A stretch of 64,000 nucleotides of DNA from Chondrosia reniformis (Eukaryota > Porifera > Demospongiae > Chondrillida > Chondrillidae): assembly GCA_947172415.1 (NCBI GenBank), contig OX359194.1:2356001-2420000 (forward strand), read 5' to 3'. The notes beneath the pieces were generated by a model, which was not told where the DNA came from, searched no databases, and saw nothing but the letters and a program-made list of their open reading frames with translations. Both the position numbers and the translations under genes were made by a program. Within the stretch, counting starts at the first letter, position 1, and each line of letters starts with the position of its first letter. Shown in pieces: positions 27,378-37,917 of the stretch.

Positions 27378-29691
27378 ATGTACCCTTTTGAGGAGGTAGA
27401 CAAGCTAATTTGTATCTTTTTACTTCAAGTCTCTTTCCTCTCAGCTCAAGCCTGTGGTCCAGTTAATATTGCAGTTGTGCAAGTAACTAAAAGTTCATCT
27501 ATTGTCCTTTGGGATAAGCCATATCAAGGTAATTCTGAAGTGTGCTGGAGATATCAGCATAACAGGCAATGTCGAGCAGTACCTTCACCACAGTCATATT
27601 ACAGCCTCACTGGGCTAGTATCAAATGCAGATTATGAAGTTTATGTTAATGGTTATGTTAATGGTACGGTATGCAGATCTGATACTACACGTTTCACAAC
27701 TCTATCAGGTAACCTAATCTATTTTCAATAGTTTGAATTATTTGAATGTGGGCTTACCATGTACGTATGCATCTCTACAGTACCTACTAAACCAGGTGGA
27801 CCAGTTAGTTCTAGCACTAATGAGACAATTACTGTACAAACAAGTGGTGGGTGTGACAATTCTGGCCCTAGAGCAGTAACTTATGTATTTCAATACAAAG
27901 AGACATCATCTGAAGTGTGGAAAGGAATTGAAACAATTACTTCATCTGTAACTATTCCATCACTTAAAGCTGATACCACATACAACATTAGAGCGTACTG
28001 CTACAACTCTGTTGGCAGGTCACCCATATCCACAGCAATTAGCCACACAACTAAGAGAGGGACAGGTATGGTCTAACTATGAACATGTAAATGGTATTTA
28101 ACAATTAAACATTTAACCATATATACCTTACAGCACCATCTAAAATATTGAGTGTTAGTGCAAGCGAGACCACAAACTCTTCAATCACTGTATCATGGAA
28201 GCCCCCCGGTGTTGGTCGAGTTGAGCAATACCGTGTGAGTTATCCTTAGAAAGTTAAATATATATATATATACACTTATCTACATTTTGTGGGGTTTATT
28301 TACTCTCTGATATCAGTTAACATTGAGAGAAGAAGGCACAAGAGATGGTAATGCGAGGGAAATCTCTTTAAGTGGAAATTCACGTAATTACAGGTTTAAT
28401 GGACTTTGCTCCAACACCGAATATAGTATCGGTATTGTTGCAACCAACAGATGGGGAAGTGGAAGTACTAGCACACTCCGAGCATGGACAAGTAGTTAGT
28501 AAACTCTGCAGTGATGCATTGACACTCTACATTGAATTGTTGATAGTCAATTTTATACTGTACTAATTATTTTAGATAAGTCCATTGAAGAAACATACAT
28601 TCTTTATGAAAATGTAACAGAATCTAGTATATACATTAAATGGACATTAGTTGCGACAGCTGATGGATATAATGTATGTTAGTCTAATATACGCGTATAC
28701 AGTATATATATATATATACGTACATGAATACAGCACCTAAAAATATAGTTTCTGTACTCAATACTTAAATACATACATGTATATACGTATATGTGACAAC
28801 TGTACTCATACATTAATGGAAAGAGCTGTCTGGCCCAGTGGACAAGGAGAAGAAGAAAACTCTTGTATCCTCACCCAAAGCTCTCACTAGGTTTAGTTCC
28901 CTATAAGCCTTAAGAATAGATGTAGCATGCATGTATTATGTGTTTAGATTATGTACATTCTTACGTATCTCAGATTATACTTGCTTACCCAACTGGACAA
29001 ACAAGACAGATAAGTTTGACTAAGAATATTACAGAACACACTTTTTATGGATTACAATCAGGAGTACAATACTATATATCCGTCACTCCATGGAACAGCG
29101 ATCAAACTGGAGAAATGAAATACATTGAAGCTGTAACTCTTGCAATAACCACTTCCACTGCAGACAACACTATCGGTAAGTATATATAAAAGGGTTAAAC
29201 TAGTTTCCTATGTATAATGATTCAGTTTCATAATGATAACCTGCATGTAGGTCTAAAGGTTGGAATTGCATTGGTTAGTATTGCGACAGCCACAATCCTT
29301 CTAGTTGAGATACTACTATTTGTTATAGTGAGGTGAGCCCTGTTAACTCTTAAGGAAGTTTATAATTTGTACAAGGTACCCTAAAGTATACGTATCGTCT
29401 TTACACTGTAGATATAGAGCGTCCATGTGTCACTGCACTCAAGGAAAACTTTCTAAAAGTGGTTTCATCGCTTCCGATGGCAGCAGAAAAGAAAGAAGTG
29501 TTAAAATGGAAGTGGAAACTGTGAATATTCAAAGTATGGAATGTGATAGTAATTCTTTAAACAGTAGCTATTTTAGTGAAGATGATGAAGAAGATAGAAC
29601 ACCTAATGATCTTGATGTAGCAATGCAATCCATACTTCCACCAAGGAAATACATTGAAGAACGCTCTGTGGGTCCGCCATATATACAATAG
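27378..29691 (+). CDS. Type I membrane protein with four fibronectin type III domains
   Basis: Eight exons: 27378-27708, 27781-28065, 28134-28234, 28317-28494, 28576-28673, 28974-29175, 29251-29332 and 29412-29691. All phases join to give 518 aa. The order is a signal peptide (hydrophobic ICIFLLQVSFL, cleavage near SAQA), FN3-1 with paired Cys (CGPVN..., VLWDKPY), FN3-2 (TKPGGPVSS to SHTT), FN3-3 (ITVSWKPPG) and FN3-4 (IYIKWTLVA). One transmembrane helix follows (VGIALVSIATATILLVEILL), then a basic stop-transfer with CHC and a roughly 90-residue acidic, Ser-rich tail with no kinase or phosphatase domain. It is likely a cell-surface adhesion or recognition receptor (inference). The start is uncertain: CTCTCAG before CTCAAGCC is also a good acceptor, so a separate upstream signal exon is possible. 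Confidence 0.85.
28822..28935 (-). repeat. Dispersed repeat R1, reverse orientation
   Basis: R1 words GGCCCAGTGGACAAGGAGAA and CACCCAAAGCTCTCACTAGG, within the intron between the exons ending at 28673 and starting at 28974. Confidence 0.65.
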
Positions 29692-29932
29692 AAAATGTCA
29701 TGTATATATGTACATATGTATACATCTTGTCCACTCACATCAACATAGATTAACAAATGTACAATAGCAAGTGCACCAATGTATGCTAACAATGTGTCAT
29801 TCAGGCAGTACAGTGGATGGTTTGATCCTAATCTTTCCACAGTGAGTTCAGTGATGTAAATCTTGTATATTTTTAATTTTATACATGCAAAATGTTATAT
29901 GCTATGGAAAATCACTGGAGTATATTATACCA

Positions 29933-30300
29933 AACCTGCCAGGGGACCAAGGTCTCATCTTACCTGCTCGGGGCCAAAGTCCTATTAAAATGGCAACCAT
30001 GCAGTGATCACCTCCCAGTCATCTAAAGATGTAAAAATCCTCAAAAGAACCTTAGCAGTGTGGTATACTTCCGATGGATGACTGACTTCAGCTTATGAAT
30101 CCACATTTCATAACAAGTGAAGATGGAGACTGCAGTCTGCAAGTGAGACTGAGTGTTCACAGTAAATTCTGGAGTTAATTGCACAATACCTGTGCAAAGA
30201 TTATGGAAAATTACAGCATGAAGTGTCACCTGTGGTAGAGTAATAAGCTGAAGACAGTCATTCAAATTTCACTATCGGAAGTATACCACACTGATGAGTC
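29933..30300. mobile_element. Relative of the R2 MITE family
   Basis: Similar to 45563-45980, sharing GGACCAA.GTCTCATCTT, CCAAAGTCCTATTA, GTGATCACCTCC and a later TCCACATTTCATAACAAGTG-like stretch. It is a diverged copy with a poorly preserved right end. No ORF. Confidence 0.55.
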
Positions 30301-30347
30301 CACCAAACCATGGCTAGCAATCAAAATACATGCATGTATTATACATA

Positions 30348-30521
30348 TCAGGGTTTCTTTCAGGGGGGCAGAAGGGGCAATTTCCCCCCCTTGAAAATGA
30401 CAAATGTTATATGCTATTATGTGCTAGAATGAACAATGGTGCACTAAATATGTTTGCACCCTTCATTTCTATTATCATTATTTTGCCCTCCCTTGCTAAA
30501 TACTCTGAAAGAAACACTGGT
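30348..30521. mobile_element. Short inverted-repeat element, hAT-like termini
   Basis: The left end CAGGGTTTCTTTCAG is nearly the complement of the right end CTGAAAGAAACACTG, giving termini of the CAGGG/CACTG type often seen in hAT-family MITEs (family knowledge). About 174 bp with no transposase. A clear 8-bp target duplication could not be confirmed by eye. Confidence 0.5.
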
Positions 30522-30582
30522 ATATACGTATACATAAATAATGTGCCTTGCTGTCCATATATATAGTTATCACTGTCTTTAG

Positions 30583-31023
30583 GTGCTAAAGACCAAAATT
30601 GCAGAAAGTGGCACTAAACTGGTTTCATTGAGAGAATTGAAATGTGGAATAATATTAATGAGTCATAACAAGAAAAAGAATGTCAAATTTGTCAAAGGTT
30701 CCAAAAATCTGTGCAAGTTTCTATATCGTCATTTCAAGTGCCTCTACAAAACGAGACTGGAAAAGCTGACGTCATTAGGAGTAGAATTAAAATACTTTTC
30801 ACCAAACGCTGATGACTGGTCCATCAAGGTGTGGCAATTTGATTCAATTGACAGACTCACCATGGAAACTAATATAAAGATAGTAGAGTATCACTGTCTA
30901 AGACCACAGGGACTGAATTCAACATTGACATTCTCCTCAAAGGAAGAATGGATAGACTTTGTGATGTGGAACAGAATGAACTCATCAAAAAAGTCTCAAT
31001 CAAAAAAGAAGAGAAACAAGTAG
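30583..31023 (+). CDS. Orphan terminal exon, lysine-rich protein of unknown function
   Basis: A 147-codon open segment starts right after a clean acceptor (CTGTCTTTAG) and ends at TAG. The frame begins with GTG, not ATG, so this is probably a last exon with its upstream exons unidentified. The peptide is strongly basic and ends in a Ser/Lys tail (KKSQSKKKRNK). The middle contains VELKYFSPNADDWSIKVWQF and a Trp-rich stretch. The phase does not fit the transmembrane exon of the FN3 gene: joining there gives an immediate stop. No domain is recognised. It may also be an exon displaced by the flanking MITEs. Confidence 0.5.
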   Translation: MLKTKIAESGTKLVSLRELKCGIILMSHNKKKNVKFVKGSKNLCKFLYRHFKCLYKTRLEKLTSLGVELKYFSPNADDWSIKVWQFDSIDRLTMETNIKIVEYHCLRPQGLNSTLTFSSKEEWIDFVMWNRMNSSKKSQSKKKRNK

Positions 31024-31606
31024 CCTGGTTGTTCCTTCCTATTTGGATTAGGATAATATATGCTATAATTAGTAACATGCTCATTATATGTTAATGAGTA
31101 TATGTCATTTAATTACTTTACATACGTGCATATTGGAACTGTATTATGCACTCACAAGTATTTATTTTGTTGTTCAAACTCTATTATACTCCTGGTTGGC
31201 CATAAAACAATGGAAATATGATAGGAGAATGTTTAAGACATTTATGATTGCTCTAAATGACTCAAACCAAAATTAATACATGCACATGTACAGTTTCTAT
31301 CAATCTACGTATAGGCCTCAATACATCATATTATCACATTTAATTTACAATTTCCATGACTATATAATGCTCCTTACATACTCTTAATTGTGGTTATAGT
31401 AGATAATACTATTAGTTGAAGTATAATGTACATACATGTATATATATGGAAAATTTATTGATATGTATTATATAAATATGTAACTACATGCAGTTCTTTG
31501 GGAAGTCTAAAGAAATTTTATTCTGTACTTGCAACTCTGACTGAGTTATATAGAAACTTTGGAGTAGGGAATTTTCAAAGATTATACTTGTTACTAGCTG
31601 GTTAAC
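31024..31606. promoter_or_regulatory. Upstream region of cysteine-rich peptide gene 1
   Basis: It contains TATATAAATA at about 31469-31478 and the block GCAGTTCTTTGGGAAGTCTAAAG (about 31491), shared with the upstream regions of genes 2 and 3 at the same distance from the start codon. The TATA-to-ATG distance is about 136 bp. The rest is AT-rich and without genes. Confidence 0.5.
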
Positions 31607-32081
31607 ATGAAGAAGGTCCTCATGATCAATGAAAATGATTTCAAAATACTTTTTAATTCTATATCTTGCTTCTTTTGACTGTACAGTTACAGAAAAGGTT
31701 AATATGTTCTGATTGCACTAGTCTTGGCAACCAAAATATCAGATAATTTGCAAAATTATAGCATAATTATATATATACATGTATATATATATATATTATT
31801 TTAGTATATATAATATCTTTCTATATAATATTATTAAATATAATTATACAATGTCTATATCATTTCCAAAGTCATAGGTTAACGTTACATATGTCATAGC
31901 AGAAGTTACTTCTTCTTGGCCGTTTTGGGGCTCAGTAGATCAGAGTAGCCTCTGTAGGCATAACTGGGGTGGCTGTTCAGATACGGGTTGTAGCAGAACT
32001 GGAGGTCATTGTGATTCTCTGCACATGCACGGCTCAGGTGACTCAGGAATTTGCATCTGCAACAAGAACGTCATCATCTAG
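31607..32081 (+). CDS. Cysteine-rich peptide gene 1 (signal core shortened)
   Basis: The first of three close tandem copies. Exon 1 is 31607-31615 (Met-Lys-Lys, then GTCCTC) and exon 2 is 31878-32081 (67 codons plus TAG). The cysteine core matches genes 2 and 3 (HNWGGCSDTGCSRTGGHC) and ends in a Cys-x-Cys. The fourth loop is longer (13 residues, against 11). A five-codon block that forms the hydrophobic core of the signal peptide in genes 2 and 3 is missing, so secretion may be lost. The intron is 262 bp, against about 61-66 bp in its siblings. It may be a decaying copy or an intracellular variant. Confidence 0.6.
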
Positions 32082-32699
32082 CCACTTTATCATTAGAAAC
32101 TGTTGTTCATTTACGGAAACTGTAATAAGTTCAATAAAAATGTTAGTAGTATTGATTAAACACTTTGGGAATGGTATATGAAAATGAAATTCTTTATAAT
32201 AGCATCTGAAAAATGCACTTCCATAAGGAGACGATTAATATCTAATATTATATACATAAATAATTTTTAGTGCAATTATTGTTGCCTAATTAAGATATTT
32301 AATTATTATGTATAAAATAGTATTCAAACTTATCATGCAGTATATATACGTATATAAAATTTATAACAGCACTAGCACACACTGGTACCTATAGCTACAG
32401 ACTCCTCTATGTCCAATATCCAGCCATTAGAGGATACAAAAAGAATATTTTATTCGTGTGCAGGCAAACTGTATGTTTAATTGACTGTGTAATTAACAAA
32501 GTACGTAAGTGATATACGTGTATATGACAATTTTTTATATGTTCGGAGAATGTTTAAGATATTTATAAATGAGCTCTTACCGGAATTAATGTTCTACATA
32601 TAATTATATAGCCTATATATACACAGTTCAAATATATTAACCTATAGGCCTCTATATACATATTATCACATTACAATTTCCATGACTATAATGTTCCAT

Positions 32700-32891
32700 T
32701 CATACTCACTCTCAATTGTGGTTACAATAAACAATACTACTGGTTGAAGTGTAATGTACGTATATATAGGGAAAATTTATTGATATGTATATATACACAC
32801 ATGCAGTTCTTTGGGAAGTCTAAAGAAACTTTATTCTGTACTTGCAACTGTGACTTTGGAGTAGGGAAGATTATACTTGTTACTGGATAAC
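32700..32891 (+). promoter_or_regulatory. Conserved upstream block of cysteine-rich peptide gene 2
   Basis: It contains TATATATA-type sequence near 32787 and the shared GCAGTTCTTTGGGAAGTCTA block near 32804, continuing as AAACTTTATTCTGTACTTGC. The same arrangement precedes genes 1 and 3. Confidence 0.45.
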
Positions 32892-33183
32892 ATGAGGAAG
32901 GTTATTAGTATATATAATATAACTGCAATATCTATATACAGTATATTTTCCATTGTCATAGGTTAACGTTACATATGTCATAGTGCTTCTACTAGTGGTA
33001 GCAGATATTGCTTCTTCTTGGCCATCATCTTGGGGCTCAGGAGGTCAGAGTAGCCTCTGTAGCCATAACTGGGGTGGCTGCTCAGATACGGGATGTAGCA
33101 GAACTGGAGGTCATTGTATTTCTATCAACGACATAGGTGATAGAGGAACTTGTATCTGCCACAAGAAAATCAAGAATTCATAG
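32892..33183 (+). CDS. Cysteine-rich secreted peptide gene 2 (defensin-like)
   Basis: Two exons: 32892-32900 (Met-Arg-Lys) and 32962-33183, with a 61-bp intron. The 76-residue precursor has a signal peptide (VNVTYVIVLLLVVADIA) followed by a Ser/Gly/Trp stretch and a six-cysteine core spaced C-x6-C-x4-C-x6-C-x11-C-x-C. The GGHC and terminal CIC words resemble CSab defensins, although that fold normally has C-x3-C where this has C-x4-C. A secreted antimicrobial or venom-like role is inference. The donor is AAG|GTTATT, weaker than consensus, but exon 1 position and sequence are repeated in genes 1, 3 and 4, which supports it. The frame is open and all features of the family are present. Confidence 0.75.
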
Positions 33184-34161
33184 TCGCCATCAAGCCTCTT
33201 TATCATTGGAAACTGTTATTCATTTACAGAAACTGTAATAAGTTCAATAAAAATGTTAATAATATTGATTAAACACTTTAGAAATAAGTACTTTCTATAT
33301 AAAAGTTCAAACAATTTATATTAGTACATATATAAATGAAATTCTTCAATTATAAATACGTATATAGCATCTGAAATATGAACTTCCATGACAATGTTTC
33401 CTTAAATGTAACAAATTACAAGCCTCATATTACAGGTGACTCCAGGAATAGGATTTGGTTCCCCAGCCAATATAGTCAATGACATACGTATATGTGCATT
33501 TAGCTGATTTGTTATAACTACAGTTACAGAGTTTCATTTACCCATTTTCCAATTATCCACATATATATAATATATAGTGTAATGATCTTTAATTCAAAAG
33601 AACCATTGACTTGTGCATGTTATTATACTCTTAGCTACATGATCAATAATTTCAAGAAAGAAACCTCTCTTAAATTAAAGTAACACTATTATTGAGATGA
33701 ACGATTAATTGTACATGCCATTGAAAATGAGGATTGCATTAGCCATTAAACAATGTATGTATATGTGATTGGAGAATGCTTAAGACATTTATGATTGGCT
33801 ATAAATGAACTCATACCGGAATTAATGTTATACATATACATATATAGCCTATAGCTATATATACACAGTTTATATTATCCTATATGCCTCTATACATATT
33901 AACACATTACAATTTCCATGACTATAATGTCCCATTCATACCCACTCTCAATTGTGGTTACAATAAACAATACTACTGGTTGAAGTGTAATGTACATATA
34001 TATAGGGAAAATTTATTGATATGTACGTATATATAAATGTAACTACACACATGCATATGCAGTTCTTTGGGAAGTCTAAAGAAACTTTATTCTGTACTTG
34101 CAACTGTGACTGAGTTAGAAACTTTGGAGTATAGGGAAGATTATACTTGTTACTGGATAAC
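33184..34161. other. Spacer between peptide genes 2 and 3
   Basis: AT-rich sequence; parts are duplicated in the next spacer, for example GGTTCCCCAGCCAATA at about 33460 and 34898, showing that whole gene-plus-spacer units were copied. The right part (from about 33950) holds the promoter of gene 3, with TATATAAAT near 34030 and the shared GCAGTTCTTTGGGAAGTCTA block near 34059. Confidence 0.55.
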
Positions 34162-34458
34162 ATGAGGAAGGTCATTATTAGTATAATATAACTGCAATAT
34201 CTATATAGAGTATATCTATAATTTCCAATGTCATAGGTTAACATTACATATGTCATAGTGCTTCTACTAGTGGTAGCAGATATTGCTTCTTCTTGGCCAT
34301 CATCTTGGGGCTCAGGAGGTCAGAGTAACCTCTGTAGCCATAACTGGCTTGGCTGCTCAGATACGGGTTGTAGCAGAACTGGAGGTCATTGTATTTCTGT
34401 CAACGAAATAGGTGATTTAGGAATTTGTATCTGCCACAAGAAAATCAAGAATTCATAG
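34162..34458 (+). CDS. Cysteine-rich secreted peptide gene 3 (defensin-like)
   Basis: Exons 34162-34170 (Met-Arg-Lys) and 34237-34458, with a 66-bp intron, give a 76-residue precursor. It differs from gene 2 at only a handful of residues (for example NWLGC in place of NWGGC, and ISVNEIGDLGI in the fourth loop). All six cysteines, the GGHC word, the CIC ending and the signal peptide are kept. Most differences replace amino acids rather than being silent, which fits rapid evolution. The donor is AAG|GTCATT. Function as for gene 2. Confidence 0.75.
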
Positions 34459-35055
34459 TCGCCATCAAACCTCTTTATCATTGGAAAATGTTATTCATTT
34501 ACAGAATAAGTATTCATACTTTCTATAAAAATTAAAGTAATTAATTATAATGTAATTTCAAACTCACATAGGGAAGACAATTATCTATTTAGTCCAATTA
34601 TTGTTGTCTAGTATAGTATTCCAAACTTCATCATGCAGGATAAATTTATAACAGCACTAGCACACAACTACAAACTCCTCTGTACACAATATCCAGCCAT
34701 TAGAGGATACAATACAGATTCATGTGCAAAGTGCATGCTTAATTGACTGTGTTAATTAATAAAAAATGGTATATCCAAGTGATATATTATCATGCTACTA
34801 CATGTATATGACTCATATAGCTAATAAAACCACGAGCCTCATATTAGCTACAGGTGATTCCAGGTAAGAAATGGCAGTTGTTCGTAAGAGGATATGGTTC
34901 CCCAGCCAATAATAGTCATACATATTTAGCTGGTTTAACTACATGATCAAGTATTTTTGAGATGAACATCTAAAAGTTAGGATTGCATTGTCATTGCGAA
35001 ATACTATCTGAATAAACCGTATCGTAGACATCACGTGATGTGTGCATACATGTAA
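34459..35055. other. Spacer between peptide genes 3 and 4
   Basis: AT-rich sequence with a partial copy of the previous spacer (about 34838-34930). No gene. Confidence 0.45.
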
Positions 35056-35064
35056 TATAAATAG
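35056..35064 (+). promoter_or_regulatory. TATA box of cysteine-rich peptide gene 4
   Basis: TATAAATAG, 81 bp before the proposed start codon, in the same role as the TATA-like words before genes 1-3. Confidence 0.55.
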
Positions 35065-35136
35065 TACGATTTCCCTTGAAAAACTACTGCAAGCAGTATA
35101 TAAGCTATATAATATTATAGGCGAAAGCTACTAATA

Positions 35137-35448
35137 ATGGTCACTATGAGAAAGGTACGTATCTTTATAGCTATATACAACGCAGCGAATTTTTATCAGC
35201 TATTTTAGCTATATACATATTCATACATGTAGGCTTGGATTTATGGTCTTATTCTCGCTCTATTTTTGGTGTCTAATCCTTCAATGATTGAGTCAGTTCC
35301 TTTGGAGAAAATGCTGTGTTCGTGCAACAAGGATGCTAGGCTGCGACAGTGCATTGACAACGGATGTTCTGGTATAAAGGATGGCTTTAAATGCCATTAT
35401 TACAGAAGTTACGACACTTGCGGCTGTGCCTATTTCGGAGAATATTAA
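35137..35448 (+). CDS. Cysteine-rich secreted peptide gene 4 (diverged member)
   Basis: Exon 1 is 35137-35154 (six codons ending Met-Arg-Lys, as in genes 2 and 3), followed by a good GTACGT donor. Exon 2 is 35233-35448, ending TAA. The 77-residue precursor has a clear signal peptide (AWIYGLILALFLVS) and a short linker, then a seven-cysteine region: C-x-C-x8-C-x4-C-x8-C-x8-C-x-C. Gene structure, start region, C-x4-C step and C-x-C ending match genes 2 and 3, although the remaining sequence is almost unrelated. It is therefore probably an old paralogue. Secreted defence peptide or small toxin-like peptide is the best guess. Confidence 0.8.
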
Positions 35449-36714
35449 TGAAATGCAGTATATATACGTACTAGTACTTCCTATCCATTCCAGAATAACT
35501 AACGTATATTCTCATGCATTCATATACTCTCAGTGTGTACGTGTGTGTTATCAGTCCATCTTGTAAACTGTATTATGATATATATAAGGCCATATAAATT
35601 TGATTTACAGTTTATCGTCCAGGGATTTTAGCATAGCAAATAGCATGTGGGAGGGAGGTCATTTTCATTATTCATTAAAATACAATTGGCTATCATACAT
35701 ACGTACAAAATGCACTGGAATTTTAATTATATTAAAGGAACACACGAGTCGTACAGCAATCAGTTATCTGGAGTTTGAATATTGGAACACAATAGCAAGT
35801 TCTACATACGTACATACAAACATATTAGTTGAAATATTCAAGGAGCAAGTGACCATATAATGAATAAAGAAAGTTCAACAGCATAGACTAAATAGCATGC
35901 GGGCGGGGACGGTAAACTGCATGGGAATCAAATTTGCCTGGCCTAAATTCATTTTAAATGAGATTTTAAAATGCATTATTTTTGTGCATCAACATTATAA
36001 TACTCTAAATATAGTATAAATGATATAATAAAAATTAGCTTCCTGCATGGCCCATATATTACAAAGTTTATAAAAATCATATATTTAACAAAATTAATTC
36101 TAAACTTCATGCAATGCCTTAGAAAATCTAAAATTAGTAATTATTTGCTGAATATGCACTTACTCAGCAGAATTTCCTGGGTCATTTAATATGCCACCTT
36201 TAATTATAGGATATGGCGATTCCTATTTTCACTAACCCGCAACATGATATCAATATTCACACCTCGATCTATTATACTTGGCCAACCTAACTTTAGAGAG
36301 TATATAATACTGTACTCTCTGATATATTATATACTAATGTTCACTGTAGCATTCAATGTTTATATGTTATCAGATTTCATTTATGCTTATGTTGTGTTAT
36401 TAACAGCCAATTTAATTTTAACATTATTTTATTATTTCAGGCATATGATTGTAAATGTTTTGTAGAAGCTATCTAAAACTGCATGCAGGCGGTGTATAGT
36501 GTCTAATTGTATGCGTGTACAGTATATATAAGCTATGAAATCCACATCTCTCTCAAATTTAGCACATTAGAATGAAGGGAAATGATATTCAACTAATTCT
36601 GCAAGCAGGAGACATGTTTCTAATATATAAGTGAGCCTTCCCCTATAACGCTGTGTACAGCTACAGCCTCAACTAAACACCACATACATATGTATAATGA
36701 ATATATAGATGTAC
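35449..36714. other. Intergenic AT-rich region
   Basis: No supported gene. ORFs at 35600-35860 and 36244-36465 lack splice context and look like chance AT-rich frames. A short duplicated word pair around AAATAGCATG (35637 and 35890) is the only structure seen. Confidence 0.4.
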
Positions 36715-36784
36715 CTATATGCAGTCCTTTATGTGTTCCTTGTGGGTGGAGAAGCCATATTTGAGAACCACTGATGTCCAGTCA
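36715..36784 (-). pseudogene. Orphan ODF3-type last exon (copy A)
   Basis: After an AG acceptor, the minus strand reads SDWTSVVLKYGFSTHKEH-like sequence and a TAG stop, resembling the VVTFGIKHSDY end of vertebrate ODF3. It would need two bases from the preceding exon, whereas the ODF3 exon 37918-38067 ends in phase 0, so it cannot be joined simply. It may be an alternative last exon using a missing mini-exon, or a relic. Confidence 0.5.
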
Positions 36785-37917
36785 CTTGGGCTACCAATTG
36801 TATGACATCACCTAATGATGACCCCCTCATCAAAAACTAAAGCAGCTATAATATGCTGTTTTATTTAAGGAGTTATAGTTAGCAGTCACTGTATATACAT
36901 ATAATACATACGTATATACATATGCCTTATTTTTTGTTTCAAGGTGTAGGTATATATATACAGTACTTTTTGGGTCAGTTGTCCAGACTGGACATTGCAA
37001 TTTGTAATTGTAAAAGGTTATCACTGCATTGTGATGTCATTCTAGTGAGAAAGCTTCTTGTGAGTTATTGATTGCAAAAATGTCCGATCAGGAAAACGGA
37101 CCCAAAAGTACTGTATAATTAAAATGGTACTCAAAATTATATCCAAGTGATTGGAGTGATTCTATATGTAAGAGATTTAATTTGAATTTGAGCTCAGAAT
37201 CTATGTCATTCGTGCACAATACAACATGATAATAATTATTCCATTTTTGTTTAAATGTCACTATAGTCATGTATCCAGCTCTCAATTGCAATTGCTAAAT
37301 TAAATCAATCAATTGGTAAAGAATATACAGATTAAAAGTTATAAGCTACTGGTGGTTAGTTAAAATATCTAGACAGAATAAGCGCACTATAGATGAAGCA
37401 GAATATTTGAGTTGAGATTCCGTAGGATCCATGCATGTATGGGCATAAATCAAATTAATTGTTCTACCATTGGTGCAAGGTAATCTGAATGTCTGATCCC
37501 AAAAGAAAACATAGGAGCCTTGCTTTTAAAAATAGTGACCTACGTACAAAATGGAGAATTTGAAGTCTTTGAAGAAGAGCAAACATATATATATCCCAAG
37601 CATACAGAATATGTACATCTGTCGTACGTACGTACGTATATACAGTAAGCATCTATAGGTACTATAGAAGGATGGCTTTTGAATGCATAGAGCCCTGATT
37701 CTGAGGAACAGTCTATTGTGTGTCCATTCATACTGTAAGCAGTATATGTGGATATATCAATTCTTGCCTGCTTGCAAGTATGGCCAAATTAAGCACTTTT
37801 CAACATGTCTTCAAATTAAACAGTTCAGCTGCTCCTTATTATATATACGTACATATATACAAAATTAGCCAAAAGTAAATGATGTTTATTCCATTGGAAT
37901 ACACAGGACAATACATT
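36785..37917. other. 3' flank of ODF3-like gene
   Basis: AT-rich sequence with no gene. A minus-strand AATAAA (TTTATT at 37885-37890) lies 28-33 bp beyond the proposed stop and probably serves as the polyadenylation signal. Confidence 0.5.

Noticed and set aside
35600-35860. 86-codon ORF after peptide gene 4
   Set aside because: No Cys framework, signal peptide or splice site, unlike the four neighbouring genes.
36244-36465. Hydrophobic 73-codon ORF resembling a membrane peptide
   Set aside because: AT-rich composition alone gives Ile/Leu/Tyr-rich frames; no splice or promoter context and no paralogue.
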